The notes under the pieces: model-generated | Seen by the model: the letters and a program-made list of their open reading frames with translations, nothing else | Database searches by the model: none | What the model was told of the DNA's origin: nothing | DNA from: Fusobacterium mortiferum ATCC 9817 | GTDB taxonomy: Bacteria > Fusobacteriota > Fusobacteriia > Fusobacteriales > Fusobacteriaceae | Length of the DNA: 64,000 nt | Assembly (NCBI RefSeq): GCF_000158195.2 | Contig: NZ_GL987994.1 | Coordinates: 182,343 to 246,342, forward strand | Reading direction: 5' to 3' | Program-made: the position numbers and the translations under genes | Shown: one piece after another, positions 1-8,427 of the stretch | Layout: each line of letters starts with the position of its first letter | Position numbering within the stretch: the stretch's first letter is position 1

Positions 1-143
1 CTCATAAACTTGGAAAAATCAAAGGAAATAGTGTAAAACTTACCACAGAGGGTGGAGAGGTTTTTGTAACTTTTGATAATGAATATAATGTAATAATGAA
101 AGGTAGTGCAGAAACAATTTGCACTGGAGAGTTTTTAAAATAG
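1..143 (+). CDS. dapF: Diaminopimelate epimerase, C-terminal end only
   Basis: This is the last 46 codons of a gene that begins before the window. The frame starts at base 3 and ends with TAG at 141-143. The tail reads MKGSAETICTGEF, which matches the conserved DapF ending (MTGPAE-x-VFEGE). DapF interconverts LL- and meso-diaminopimelate in lysine and peptidoglycan synthesis. In some fusobacteria the same enzyme is thought to handle lanthionine. Both catalytic cysteines lie outside the window, so the call rests on the tail alone. The stop codon overlaps the ribosome-binding site of the next gene, so the two are probably co-transcribed. Confidence 0.65.
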   Translation, partial: HKLGKIKGNSVKLTTEGGEVFVTFDNEYNVIMKGSAETICTGEFLK

Positions 144-154
144 GAGGAAGAATT

Positions 155-1384
155 GTGAATAAAAAAAGTATCTGGGAGGCTTATAGATTTTCTATAATCT
201 TAATAGGAGCTATAATAATTGGAAGTTTTATAGGGGTTCATTTTGGAGAGAAAGCTAAGGTTTTAAAACCATTAGGAGATTTATTTATAAATGGAATGTT
301 TACAATAGTTGTACCATTAGTCTTTGTAACAATTAGTAGTTCAATATCTAGTATGAGTGATATGACTAGATTAAAAAGTATATTAAAAAACCTTATTTTA
401 GTATTTGTTTCAACAGGTGCAGTAGCTGCAGTTATTATTTTAATAATAGTAAATATTTTTCCACCAGCTCAAGGAGTTAATTTAAGTCTTACAACTGCAG
501 AGGCACTTCAACCATTTCAAACAGGGGATCAAATTGTAAAAGCTATTACAGTTACAGATTTTCCAGAGTTAATATCTAGAAAAAATATGTTACCACTTAT
601 ACTTTTTTCTATAGTATTTGGACTTTGCGTAAATATGGTAGGAGAGAAGGGAAAAGTAATATCTAATGGATTAGATGCTTTAGCAGAGGTATTTTTAAAA
701 ATGATAAATCTATTGATGTACTATGCACCAATAGGATTAGGGGCATATTTTGCTGCTCTTGTTGGAGAGTATGGAAAAGAGTTATTAGGGTCATACACAA
801 GAGCTATGATAATCTACTATCCACTTTGTTTAGTATATTTTGTAGTGATGTTCCCAATATATGGATATATATCTGCTGGAAAAGATGGAGTGAGAGCTAT
901 GAAAAATCTAATATCTCCAGCTATTACTTCAATAGCTACTCAAAGTAGTATAGCTACCCTTCCTGTAAACTTAGATGCTGCTAAAAAAATAGGTGTGCCT
1001 AAGGATATCAGAGAGATAGTTTTACCAATAGGAGCTACTGCTCATATGGATGGAACAGTTTTTAGTTCTATTTTAAAAATCTCTTTCCTATTTGGAATTT
1101 TTAATGTTCCTTTTGAGGGAATTGGAACTTATGCAAGTGCTTTACTTCTTTCTATATTAGGGGGAGTGGTAATGTCAGGTGTTCCTGGTGGAGGACTTAT
1201 AGGGGAGATGCTAATAGTTACTATGTATGGTTTCCCAGCAGAAGCTTTCCCAATAATTGCTACTATTGGTTATCTTGTAGACCCACCAGCAACTATGATA
1301 AATGCTACTGGAGATACAGTTGCTGCTATGCTTGTTACAAGAATAGTTGAAGGAAAAGATTGGATCAAGAGAAACTTAGGATAG
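155..1384 (+). CDS. Dicarboxylate/amino acid:cation symporter (DAACS family)
   Basis: A 409-residue multi-pass inner-membrane transporter of the GltP/DctA/SstT family, which imports glutamate, aspartate or C4-dicarboxylates with Na+ or H+. The family signatures are visible: the serine-rich re-entrant loop TQSSIATLP near residue 265, HMDGT near 296, and NATGD near 382 in the last transport helix. I place the start at the GTG at 155 because AGGAGG sits at 142-147. An in-frame TTG at 119 lies inside the upstream gene and has no ribosome-binding site. The substrate cannot be told from sequence. A terminator follows directly. Confidence 0.9.
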   Translation: MNKKSIWEAYRFSIILIGAIIIGSFIGVHFGEKAKVLKPLGDLFINGMFTIVVPLVFVTISSSISSMSDMTRLKSILKNLILVFVSTGAVAAVIILIIVNIFPPAQGVNLSLTTAEALQPFQTGDQIVKAITVTDFPELISRKNMLPLILFSIVFGLCVNMVGEKGKVISNGLDALAEVFLKMINLLMYYAPIGLGAYFAALVGEYGKELLGSYTRAMIIYYPLCLVYFVVMFPIYGYISAGKDGVRAMKNLISPAITSIATQSSIATLPVNLDAAKKIGVPKDIREIVLPIGATAHMDGTVFSSILKISFLFGIFNVPFEGIGTYASALLLSILGGVVMSGVPGGGLIGEMLIVTMYGFPAEAFPIIATIGYLVDPPATMINATGDTVAAMLVTRIVEGKDWIKRNLG

Positions 1385-1415
1385 TGTAAAGGAAAGTTAT
1401 CCTTTACATTATCTT
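1385..1415 (+). terminator. Intrinsic terminator after the DAACS transporter
   Basis: A perfect 9-bp stem, TGTAAAGGA (1385-1393) with TCCTTTACA (1400-1408), has a 6-base loop and is followed by a T-rich tract. It separates the symporter from the ATP-grasp operon. Confidence 0.8.
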
Positions 1416-1473
1416 TTAATTGTGGTATATTTTTATTTAATAACTAAGTATTCATAAACATAGGGGGGATTTT

Positions 1474-2664
1474 ATGAATTTTATTTTTATATCACCAAAC
1501 TTTCCAAAAAGTTATTGGAATTTTTGTAGAGGATTAAAAAATAATGGAGTTAACACTCTAGGAATAGGAGATGCTGATTATGACTTTTTAAGTGATGAGT
1601 TAAAAGAATCATTAAATGAGTATTATAAAGTGTCTTCTTTAGAAAACTATGATGAAGTGTACAGAGCTTGTGCTTATTTTGCTTTTAAGTATGGAAAAAT
1701 TGATTGGTTAGAATCAAATAATGAATACTGGTTATTAAGAGATGCACAACTTCGTACAGATTTTAATATTACATCTGGTTTAAAAAATGATAAGATAGCT
1801 GGAATAAAATATAAGAGTAAAATGAAAGAGTTTTATGAAAAAGCTGGAGTTAAAACAGCTAGGTACCATATGGTTTCAACTTTTGAAGAGGGGAAAAAAT
1901 TTACTGATATGGTAGGATTTCCAGTTGTAGTAAAACCTAATAATGGAGTTGGAGCAGCAGCTACTTATAAATTAAGAGATGAAGGAGAGATGAAATTTTT
2001 CTATGATAATCTAGGAGAAGAGGAGTATATCATGGAGGAATTTATCAATGGAGAGCTTCTTTCTTATGATGGAATAGCTGGTAGAAATAGGGAGATTATT
2101 TTTGAGACAGCTCATGCATATCCAGTACCAATAATGGAGATAGTAAATAATGGAATGGATGTTATGTATTATTCTTTTAGAGAGATTCCAGAGGATTTAA
2201 AAGAAGCAGGAAGAAGAGTAGTACAAACTTTTGATACTAATAGTAGATTTTTCCATTGTGAATTTTTTAGATTGTTAGAAGATAAACCAGGATTAGGAAA
2301 TAAAGGGGATATTATAGGATTAGAGGTAAATATGCGTCCACCTGGAGGATATACACCAGATATGATGAACTTTGCAAATGATATAGATGTATATCAAATT
2401 TGGGCAAATATGATAACTTATAATAAAGGATTCTATAATAAAGATTCTAGACCATATTGTTGTGTTTATGCAGCAAGAAGAGATGGATATAGATATGTTC
2501 ATAGCATAGATACAGTATTAAATAGATATAAATATAATATTGTAATGAAAGAGAGAATGCCTGAAGTTTTATCTGGAGCTATGGGAAATGATATGTTAAC
2601 AGCTAGATTTCCAGAGCAAGAGCAAGCTATGGAATTTATTGATTTTTACTTAAAAAAGATGTAA
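1474..2664 (+). CDS. ATP-grasp ligase, uncharacterised
   Basis: A 396-residue soluble protein with an ATP-grasp fold. The central ATP-binding lysine region is VVVKPNNGVGAAA near residue 152, a loop IMEEFINGE lies near 188, and the Mg-binding segment LEVNMRPPGG lies near 282. ATP-grasp enzymes activate a carboxylate as acyl phosphate and join it to an amine, thiol or another carboxylate. No signal peptide or membrane segment is seen. The start has a strong site (AGGGGGGA). It leads a tight operon with two esterase-fold hydrolases (gaps of 14 and 9 bp), suggesting a small-molecule ligation and hydrolysis pathway. I do not recognise the substrate. Confidence 0.85.
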   Translation: MNFIFISPNFPKSYWNFCRGLKNNGVNTLGIGDADYDFLSDELKESLNEYYKVSSLENYDEVYRACAYFAFKYGKIDWLESNNEYWLLRDAQLRTDFNITSGLKNDKIAGIKYKSKMKEFYEKAGVKTARYHMVSTFEEGKKFTDMVGFPVVVKPNNGVGAAATYKLRDEGEMKFFYDNLGEEEYIMEEFINGELLSYDGIAGRNREIIFETAHAYPVPIMEIVNNGMDVMYYSFREIPEDLKEAGRRVVQTFDTNSRFFHCEFFRLLEDKPGLGNKGDIIGLEVNMRPPGGYTPDMMNFANDIDVYQIWANMITYNKGFYNKDSRPYCCVYAARRDGYRYVHSIDTVLNRYKYNIVMKERMPEVLSGAMGNDMLTARFPEQEQAMEFIDFYLKKM

Positions 2665-2678
2665 CTAGGGGGAGTTTT

Positions 2679-3431
2679 ATGCATGTAAATCATTATAAAC
2701 AGTACAGCCATAATTTAGGAAGAGAGATGGAATTTTTAGTATATGGACATAGTGGAAGACCAATTGTTGTTTTTCCAGCTCAAGATGGAAGATTCTATGA
2801 TTTCTATAATTTTGGAATGGTAGATGCAGCTGCTGACTATATAAATCAAGGGAAGATTATGCTATTTTGTGTAGATAGTATAGATGGAGAATCTTGGTCT
2901 AGGCTTGGAGAGAATTATGAAGCTAGAATAGAGCAACATAATAGATGGTTTAAATATATAGTAGATGAAGCTATACCTAAATTTAAGCAGATATATGGAG
3001 ATAGAACAGGAAATTACAACTGTAAATTTATGACAACAGGTTGTAGTATGGGGGCTTATCATGCTTTGAACTTTTTCTTACGTTGTCCAGATATTTTTGA
3101 TGGAGTAATAGCTTTAAGTGGATTATATCATGCAGGATATTTCTTCCCAAATTACAACAATGGAATGATTTATGAAAACTCTCCAAATGATTATATGAGA
3201 AATATGTCTTGGAACCATGAATTTTTAGGAAAATATAGAAATTCAGATATTATCCTATGTTGTGGACTAGGTAGATGGGAAGAGGAGTGTATAAAAGATA
3301 CTGGAGATTTAAAAAAGGAATTTGACAGATTACAAGTTCCTGTTTGGATAGATTTCTGGGGTTATGATGTAGATCATGACTGGCCTTGGTGGAAAGTGCA
3401 ATTCCCTTATTTTTTACAATATGTTGTATAG
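2679..3431 (+). CDS. Esterase-family alpha/beta hydrolase (first of pair)
   Basis: A 250-residue cytosolic protein that looks like the esterase/lipase group of COG4947. The nucleophile elbow is GCSMG near residue 120. A late histidine in DVDHDWPWW near 230 probably completes the Ser-Asp-His triad. The N-terminal strand VVFPAQDGRFYDF may form part of the oxyanion region. It follows the ATP-grasp gene by 14 bp with its own GGGGG site. No signal peptide is present, so a secreted lipase is unlikely. The substrate may be the product of the ATP-grasp enzyme; that is inference from the operon only. Confidence 0.8.
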   Translation: MHVNHYKQYSHNLGREMEFLVYGHSGRPIVVFPAQDGRFYDFYNFGMVDAAADYINQGKIMLFCVDSIDGESWSRLGENYEARIEQHNRWFKYIVDEAIPKFKQIYGDRTGNYNCKFMTTGCSMGAYHALNFFLRCPDIFDGVIALSGLYHAGYFFPNYNNGMIYENSPNDYMRNMSWNHEFLGKYRNSDIILCCGLGRWEEECIKDTGDLKKEFDRLQVPVWIDFWGYDVDHDWPWWKVQFPYFLQYVV

Positions 3432-3440
3432 GAGTTAAAT

Positions 3441-4208
3441 ATGATACTAAAAGAAAATATATATATTGAATCTTTTAAATTACATAGAACACTACATATA
3501 TACCTTCCAGATGATATACAACCAGATGAAAGATTTCCAGTTATATATATGTTTGATGGACACAATCTATTTAATGATTCAGATGCTACATATGGAAAAT
3601 CATGGGGAATAAAGGATGCTCTTGATACTCATAATCAAAGAATTATAGTGGTAGGATTAGAGTGTAATCATGAAGGAAATATGAGACTTTGTGAATTTTC
3701 TCCATACTCTTTTAAAGACAAATTTTTTGGAGAAGTTACAGGACTAGGTAAAACTACTATAGAGTGGATATGTGAAACTTTAAAACCATATATAGATGAA
3801 AAATTTCCAACTAAACCTGAAAGAGAGTATACAGCAATAGGTGGAAGTTCAATGGGAGGTTTAATGTCAGTATATGGTCTTGCAGCTAGGTCGGATATAT
3901 TTTCAATGGGAATATGTGTATCTCCTTTTTATGAGCATGTTTTTAAAAAATTAGTAGATGATATTTCTAAATTTAAAATTCATAAAAAGACAAAAGCTTA
4001 TATTAGCTGGGGGAGATATGAGTTTCACACTAAAAAACAACTAGCAGTTGGAACAGAAAAAAATATGATAGTAACCAGAATTTTTTCGCAAAAGGGAGTT
4101 ACTGTATATCCTCATATGATGGTAGAGGGAGCTCATAATGAGGAGTCATGGGAGAAAGAAACTTTTGCTTGGTTATATGAGTTAGGATTATATAAGAAAC
4201 ATAGATAG
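3441..4208 (+). CDS. Esterase-family alpha/beta hydrolase (second of pair)
   Basis: A 255-residue hydrolase of the putative esterase family that includes Fes and esterase D (PF00756-like, COG2819). The opening strand VIYMFDGHNLFND, the elbow GGSSMGG near residue 133 and the terminal EGAHNEESW near 230 are the family's nucleophile and catalytic-His regions. It lacks a signal peptide. It starts 9 bp after the first hydrolase and closes the operon before a terminator. Fes-type members open ester bonds in siderophores, but no siderophore synthesis or uptake gene is nearby, so I do not assign that role. Confidence 0.83.
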   Translation: MILKENIYIESFKLHRTLHIYLPDDIQPDERFPVIYMFDGHNLFNDSDATYGKSWGIKDALDTHNQRIIVVGLECNHEGNMRLCEFSPYSFKDKFFGEVTGLGKTTIEWICETLKPYIDEKFPTKPEREYTAIGGSSMGGLMSVYGLAARSDIFSMGICVSPFYEHVFKKLVDDISKFKIHKKTKAYISWGRYEFHTKKQLAVGTEKNMIVTRIFSQKGVTVYPHMMVEGAHNEESWEKETFAWLYELGLYKKHR

Positions 4209-4212
4209 AGAA

Positions 4213-4259
4213 AAAAGAGAGAATGACTATTTTAAGATAGTGTTCTCTCTTTTCTTTTT
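4213..4259. terminator. Bidirectional terminator between convergent operons
   Basis: AAAAGAGAGAA (4213-4223) pairs with TTCTCTCTTTT (4243-4253), with an inner CTAT/ATAG pairing. A-rich and T-rich flanks on both sides let it end both the esterase operon and the minus-strand DUF554 operon. Confidence 0.75.
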
Positions 4260-4295
4260 AATTTGAAGATATCTAAGTAGTTATAGAAAAATTTA

Positions 4296-4976
4296 TTATA
4301 TAAATCTTTTAATTATAAAAAATATTACAGGAATAAGTATAGCAGGAAGAATATCAAGAGTTTTGATATTTTTTATTTTTAATATCCCAAGTCCAGTAGC
4401 TGTAATTAAAAATCCTCCCACAATACAAAGCTCAACTATTAAGTCTTCACTAAAAAAATCTAAACATACATATCTTGTTAAAACATAGATACTTCCCTGC
4501 CAGCAAAATAGAATAAGAGCCACAACTATAATTCCTATTCCGTAGGTAGAAGAGAATATAATTGAAGTTACAAAATCTAGTGAGGCATTTGTAAATAAAA
4601 AAGTATAATCATTTTTTAATGCTGCCATTACAGATCCTACTATTGATAATGACCCTATACAAAAGAGTAAAGCAGCAGTAACAATCCCTTCTCCTAAATT
4701 TCCTTTAGTATATTTTTTCATTATATTTTGAAGTTTTGTATCTAAATCAAGCTTAGTTCCTATGACAGAACCAAGAACTAAACTTATGATAAATAAAACA
4801 GGATAGTGGCTTTTTCCCATATTGGATATAATGGAGTTAAAACCTATACCACAAGCAGCAAGTCCACAAGCATTGAGCATAGCTTCTTCATATTTTTTTG
4901 GAATCCCTTTTTTTACTAATCCACCTATTGTACACCCTATTATTATAGCACTAGTATTGACAATTGCCCCCAACAT
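4296..4976 (-). CDS. DUF554 family membrane protein
   Basis: A 226-residue polytopic membrane protein of the DUF554 (YdfK-like) family, whose biochemical role is unknown. The first segment is typical: an N-terminal helix, then a small-residue stretch IIIGCTIGGLVKKGIP. About six to seven hydrophobic segments follow. AAGGAG precedes the ATG. It starts 13 bp after pepD and is the last gene of the operon. Its link with a peptide-binding protein and a dipeptidase hints at a transport or export role, but this is only association. Confidence 0.85.
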   Translation of the reverse strand: MLGAIVNTSAIIIGCTIGGLVKKGIPKKYEEAMLNACGLAACGIGFNSIISNMGKSHYPVLFIISLVLGSVIGTKLDLDTKLQNIMKKYTKGNLGEGIVTAALLFCIGSLSIVGSVMAALKNDYTFLFTNASLDFVTSIIFSSTYGIGIIVVALILFCWQGSIYVLTRYVCLDFFSEDLIVELCIVGGFLITATGLGILKIKNIKTLDILPAILIPVIFFIIKRFI

Positions 4977-4989
4977 ATTGAATCTCTCC

Positions 4990-6423
4990 TTATAAATTAG
5001 ATAGTAAAAGTTTTAAGAAATTATACATTTTATCAAAAGATTCTAAGTTCATAGCTTCATCTGGAGTATGGGCATTTTTACAATCAGGACCTAGAGTTAT
5101 AATATCTAGTTCTGGAATTAAAGCTTTGAATATTCCACACTCTAATCCACCATGAGTGGCTAAAACTTGAATATCTTTTTGATAAAAATCTTTATATAGA
5201 GTTTTTAATCTCTCTCTAAATTCAGATACAGGAGAGTATTCCCAAGCTGAGAAATGAGCATCTACTACATAGGAAACATTAAACAGTTGAGAAAGGAATT
5301 TAAGATTTTCCATTCCCTCTTGATTATATGATTCTAAAGCACCACGAAGAGATACAGTAAATTTTATTTTATTTTCTTTTGTAGTTATTACTCCAAGATT
5401 TTGAGAGGCTGTTGTAAGATTTTCAAAAGCTAAACTTCTATGTTGTAATCCACTTGGAATAAGATATAGCACATTGATAATCTCATCGCTCTCTTTTTTA
5501 GTGATAATTTTTTCACTATTACTTTTTAGTAGAGAGATATATACACCATTGTCAGAAAATTCTAACTCTTTTTTAACTTCCTTTTCTATATTTTTAACTA
5601 GTTCATCTATTGTTTCAAAATTTTCAGCACAAGAGAAAGTGGCAAAAGCTTCCCTTGGAATAGCATTCATTTTAGAACCACCATCTATATTTACAAGGTT
5701 GATTCCAAAGTTTTTATTTAAATGGTAAAGGATTCTAGTAACTATTTTTATAGAGTTTCCTTTCTCTAGGTGGATTTGTCCTCCAGAGTGCCCCCCTGAC
5801 AATCCTTTTACTTCTATCTTATATGTAGGTAAGGAGTTTTTTTCATAAGTGATAGATTTTGTAAAGGTAGAGATAAGAGCTCCAGCACAAGATACATAAG
5901 TATTAGACTCACTACCATTATCAAGGTTTATAAATTTTTTTCCAGAAAAATACTCTTTTTTTAAATTGATAGCTCCAAATAATCCAACTTCTTCTTGAAC
6001 TGTAAATACACACTCAAGAGCTGGATGAGCTATATCTTTTTCTGTAAGTAGAGCTAGCATATATGCTACTCCATATCCATCATCTGCTCCTAAAGTTGTT
6101 CCTTTAGCTTTTACCCAACCATCTTCTACTTGAAGAGAAAGAGAATCAGTTTCAAAATTATGGTTACAATCTATATTTTTTTCACATACCATATCAATAT
6201 GAGCTTGTAATATTATAGTAGCATGATTTTCGTATCCAGAAGAGGCAGGTTTATATACAATTACATTTCCCATCTCATCTTGAATATATTTGTACCCTAA
6301 CTCTTTAGCTATATTTACAATATAGTTACTAAGTTGTTGTTCATTATAAGAACCATGAGGTATTTTAGAAATTTCCTCAAAATATTTTTGATGTAATAAA
6401 TCTTTGTTTAATACATAGTTCAT
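4990..6423 (-). CDS. pepD: Aminoacyl-histidine dipeptidase (Xaa-His dipeptidase, M20C)
   Basis: A 477-residue cytosolic zinc peptidase that cleaves dipeptides such as carnosine-type Xaa-His and other short peptides. Metal and catalytic motifs are in order: LQAHIDMV (His75), LGADDGYG (113-116), the catalytic pair QEE at 143-145, LDNGSES at 167-173, and a terminal ATHGGLECGIF with the last metal His near 430. I chose ATG at 6423, since GGGAGG lies 6 bases upstream; a TTG 15 bases earlier lacks a good site. It follows the peptide-binding gene without a terminator and probably digests the peptides that protein helps import. Confidence 0.92.
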   Translation of the reverse strand: MNYVLNKDLLHQKYFEEISKIPHGSYNEQQLSNYIVNIAKELGYKYIQDEMGNVIVYKPASSGYENHATIILQAHIDMVCEKNIDCNHNFETDSLSLQVEDGWVKAKGTTLGADDGYGVAYMLALLTEKDIAHPALECVFTVQEEVGLFGAINLKKEYFSGKKFINLDNGSESNTYVSCAGALISTFTKSITYEKNSLPTYKIEVKGLSGGHSGGQIHLEKGNSIKIVTRILYHLNKNFGINLVNIDGGSKMNAIPREAFATFSCAENFETIDELVKNIEKEVKKELEFSDNGVYISLLKSNSEKIITKKESDEIINVLYLIPSGLQHRSLAFENLTTASQNLGVITTKENKIKFTVSLRGALESYNQEGMENLKFLSQLFNVSYVVDAHFSAWEYSPVSEFRERLKTLYKDFYQKDIQVLATHGGLECGIFKALIPELDIITLGPDCKNAHTPDEAMNLESFDKMYNFLKLLLSNL

Positions 6424-6491
6424 AAGTATCCCTCCCAATGTTTTATATTATAAGTTATACTATAAAATTACTAAATTTTCTAGTTAATATT

Positions 6492-8027
6492 TTAGTTTTC
6501 TAAGATAGAGATATCAGCTAAATTAATATCTCCAGTACTAGAAAGAGTCAAACCTTTAACTTTTTTATTTATTCCCATATTTAATTTGTTATAAACAAGA
6601 GTATAGTGAGGTAAATCCTTTTGAATCTCTTCTTGAGCTTCTTTATATAAAGATAGTCTTTTTTCTTCATCAATAGATGTTCTAGCCATATCTAGTAATG
6701 AATCTACTTTTGGAGAGAAATAATTACTTCTGTTAGCAGAAACATCTCTTTGAGAAGAGTGGAACATAGGGTATAAGATACCATCAGCATCTCCAGTAGA
6801 ACCACTCCAAGAAAATAAGTAAAGAGGTTTATTGTGTTCTAAAGTTTTAGTTAAAAATGTTCCCCATTCAAAAACTTCAATATCCACATCTATACCTATC
6901 TCTTTAAGCTGTCCTTGAATAATAACACACATATCTACCCTAGTAGATTCATCATTTACCCATAATTTTAAAGGAAAACCATTTGGATATCCAGCCTCAG
7001 CTAATAATTTTTTTGCAAGCTCAATATTTTGCTTATAGTAATCAATATCTTTATGTCCAGCTACAGCACTAGGTAGAGGAGAGTTTGCTGGAGATGCAGA
7101 ACCTCTAAATACAGCTTCAGCAAGAGTTTTATTATCAATAGCATAACTGATAGCTTGTCTTATTCTTATATCTTTAAATAGAGGATTAGTTTGGTCAAAA
7201 GATAGATATAATTGTGCAGAAGACTCAACCTCAATAAGAGATAAATCTTTGTGGTTAATCAAAGCCTCTCTATCCATTATACCAATATCGAAACTAGCAT
7301 CTATCTCTTCAGTTTCTAGAGCAATCATTCTATTACTTACTTCTGGAATGCTTCTGAAAATTACTTTTTCAACTTTAGGTTTTTCTCCCCAGTAATCTTT
7401 GAAAGAGTTAAGAGTGATTCTATCTCCAGCTATCCAACTTTCAAAAGTAAAAGCTCCAGTTCCAACAGGATTTTTAAAAAACTCCTCTCCAGCAAGAGTA
7501 GCAGCTTTTTTATTGACAATAGAAGCAGCAGTAGAAGCTAAATGTTTAAGTAAAGCTCCAAAAGGGTAAGAGGTAATAATTTTAACACTATTGCTATCAA
7601 CTATTTCCACCTCTTTTATCATATTTAAAAGATATGAAGTTTGAGGAGAAACAGCAGCTTTTTCTAAAGAGTATTTGACATCCTCTGGAGAAAGGGTATC
7701 TCCATTGTGGAATTTTACCCCTTCTCTTAAATGAAATAGCATAGTACACTCATCTAATCTTTCCCAAGAAGTAGCAAGTGCTGGTTGAATATTTCCATCT
7801 ATATCTAATTTAACTAATGGCTCAAACATAGCATCAATAACATGGTTAGAAACAGTATCTATACTTCTTTGAGGATCTAATGTTTTTACATCAGATTTTT
7901 GAGCAATGATAAAATCTTTTTTGTATTTAGGAGTAGAAGAAATTTTTTCCTGTTTATTGGATAAAACTCCATGGCAACTAATAAGTACAATAATTAAAAT
8001 CAGTAACAATAAAACTTTCTTTTTCAT
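6492..8027 (-). CDS. Peptide ABC transporter substrate-binding lipoprotein (DppA/OppA family)
   Basis: A 511-residue solute-binding protein of family 5. A lipoprotein signal ends in the lipobox LISC (Cys18). The mature part has the family segments DVKTLDPQRSIDTVS, ATSWERLDECTMLFHLREG and AISYAIDNKTLAEAVF. It should be anchored to the outer face of the inner membrane and deliver peptides to a permease. No cognate permease or ATPase gene is in this window, so it must use a remote system. ATG at 8027 follows AAGGGGGA. Transcription probably depends on read-through of the terminator 34 bases upstream. Confidence 0.9.
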   Translation of the reverse strand: MKKKVLLLLILIIVLISCHGVLSNKQEKISSTPKYKKDFIIAQKSDVKTLDPQRSIDTVSNHVIDAMFEPLVKLDIDGNIQPALATSWERLDECTMLFHLREGVKFHNGDTLSPEDVKYSLEKAAVSPQTSYLLNMIKEVEIVDSNSVKIITSYPFGALLKHLASTAASIVNKKAATLAGEEFFKNPVGTGAFTFESWIAGDRITLNSFKDYWGEKPKVEKVIFRSIPEVSNRMIALETEEIDASFDIGIMDREALINHKDLSLIEVESSAQLYLSFDQTNPLFKDIRIRQAISYAIDNKTLAEAVFRGSASPANSPLPSAVAGHKDIDYYKQNIELAKKLLAEAGYPNGFPLKLWVNDESTRVDMCVIIQGQLKEIGIDVDIEVFEWGTFLTKTLEHNKPLYLFSWSGSTGDADGILYPMFHSSQRDVSANRSNYFSPKVDSLLDMARTSIDEEKRLSLYKEAQEEIQKDLPHYTLVYNKLNMGINKKVKGLTLSSTGDINLADISILEN

Positions 8028-8060
8028 ATAAAATATCCCCCTTGATGTTTTTAGAGTATA

Positions 8061-8086
8061 AAAAAAAACAGCCATGAAGGCTGTTT
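8061..8086 (-). terminator. Intrinsic terminator in the leader of the peptide operon (attenuator candidate)
   Basis: On the minus strand a perfect 8-bp stem, AAACAGCC with GGCTGTTT, has the loop TTCAT and is followed by eight T residues. It lies between the Phe/Tyr-rich leader ORF and the peptide-binding gene. Only about 34 bases remain to that gene's start, with no recognisable -35 in that space, so the gene is probably expressed by read-through. A weak alternative partner for the 5' arm is GGTTATGTTT, at 8161-8170 within the leader ORF. Confidence 0.85.
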
Positions 8087-8138
8087 AAAAAACTACACTA
8101 AATTTAAATATCTTTTTATTGTAAAGTATAAAAAGGTA

Positions 8139-8267
8139 TCAGAAAAAATTTAACATATTAAAACATAACCTAGCATTAGAAAAACATTGTCTATTCTTTT
8201 TTGAAAACATAAAATAATAAAAGTAAAAGAATACAAAGTAACTAAAGCTAAAATATGTTCTAAACAT
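8139..8267 (-). CDS. Phe/Tyr-rich leader peptide (42 codons)
   Basis: The reading frame opens with ATG at 8267, after AAAGGAGG with 8 bases of spacing, and ends with TGA. Of residues 2-21, fourteen are Phe or Tyr, ending in the run YFYYF. The rest is polar with no clear domain. It begins about 30 bases after the predicted transcription start of a consensus promoter and precedes an intrinsic terminator. This is the arrangement of leader peptides such as PheL, where ribosome stalling on scarce charged tRNA controls termination. It could instead be a small membrane protein. AT-rich DNA favours Phe and Tyr codons by chance, so function is inferred. Confidence 0.6.
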   Translation of the reverse strand: MFRTYFSFSYFVFFYFYYFMFSKKNRQCFSNARLCFNMLNFF

Positions 8268-8304
8268 TAAATTTTCCTCCTTTTCAAATTTTATCTTGTA
8301 GAGG

Positions 8305-8333
8305 ATTATATTCCTCTTTGGAAAAAATGTCAA
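8305..8333 (-). promoter_or_regulatory. Consensus sigma-70 promoter for leader and peptide operon
   Basis: On the minus strand TTGACA (8328-8333) and TATAAT (8305-8310) are exact consensus hexamers separated by 17 bases. The start point should fall near 8298, about 17 bases before the leader's ribosome-binding site. Such a strong promoter fits downstream control by attenuation. Confidence 0.85.
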
Positions 8334-8427
8334 GAAAAAATTAAAATATTCTCAAAATTAGTTTTTTATGGTATAAATTATATATTGATATTATTTAGAT
8401 TTTTTAATCTTAGAAGGGAAAAAATAG

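Noticed and set aside
3441-4208. Siderophore (enterobactin-type) esterase
   Set aside because: The fold is similar, but no siderophore receptor, synthesis gene or iron-box is visible nearby.
5474-5728. A plus-strand reading frame inside pepD
   Set aside because: It is the reverse of a well-supported gene, with no ribosome site or family resemblance.
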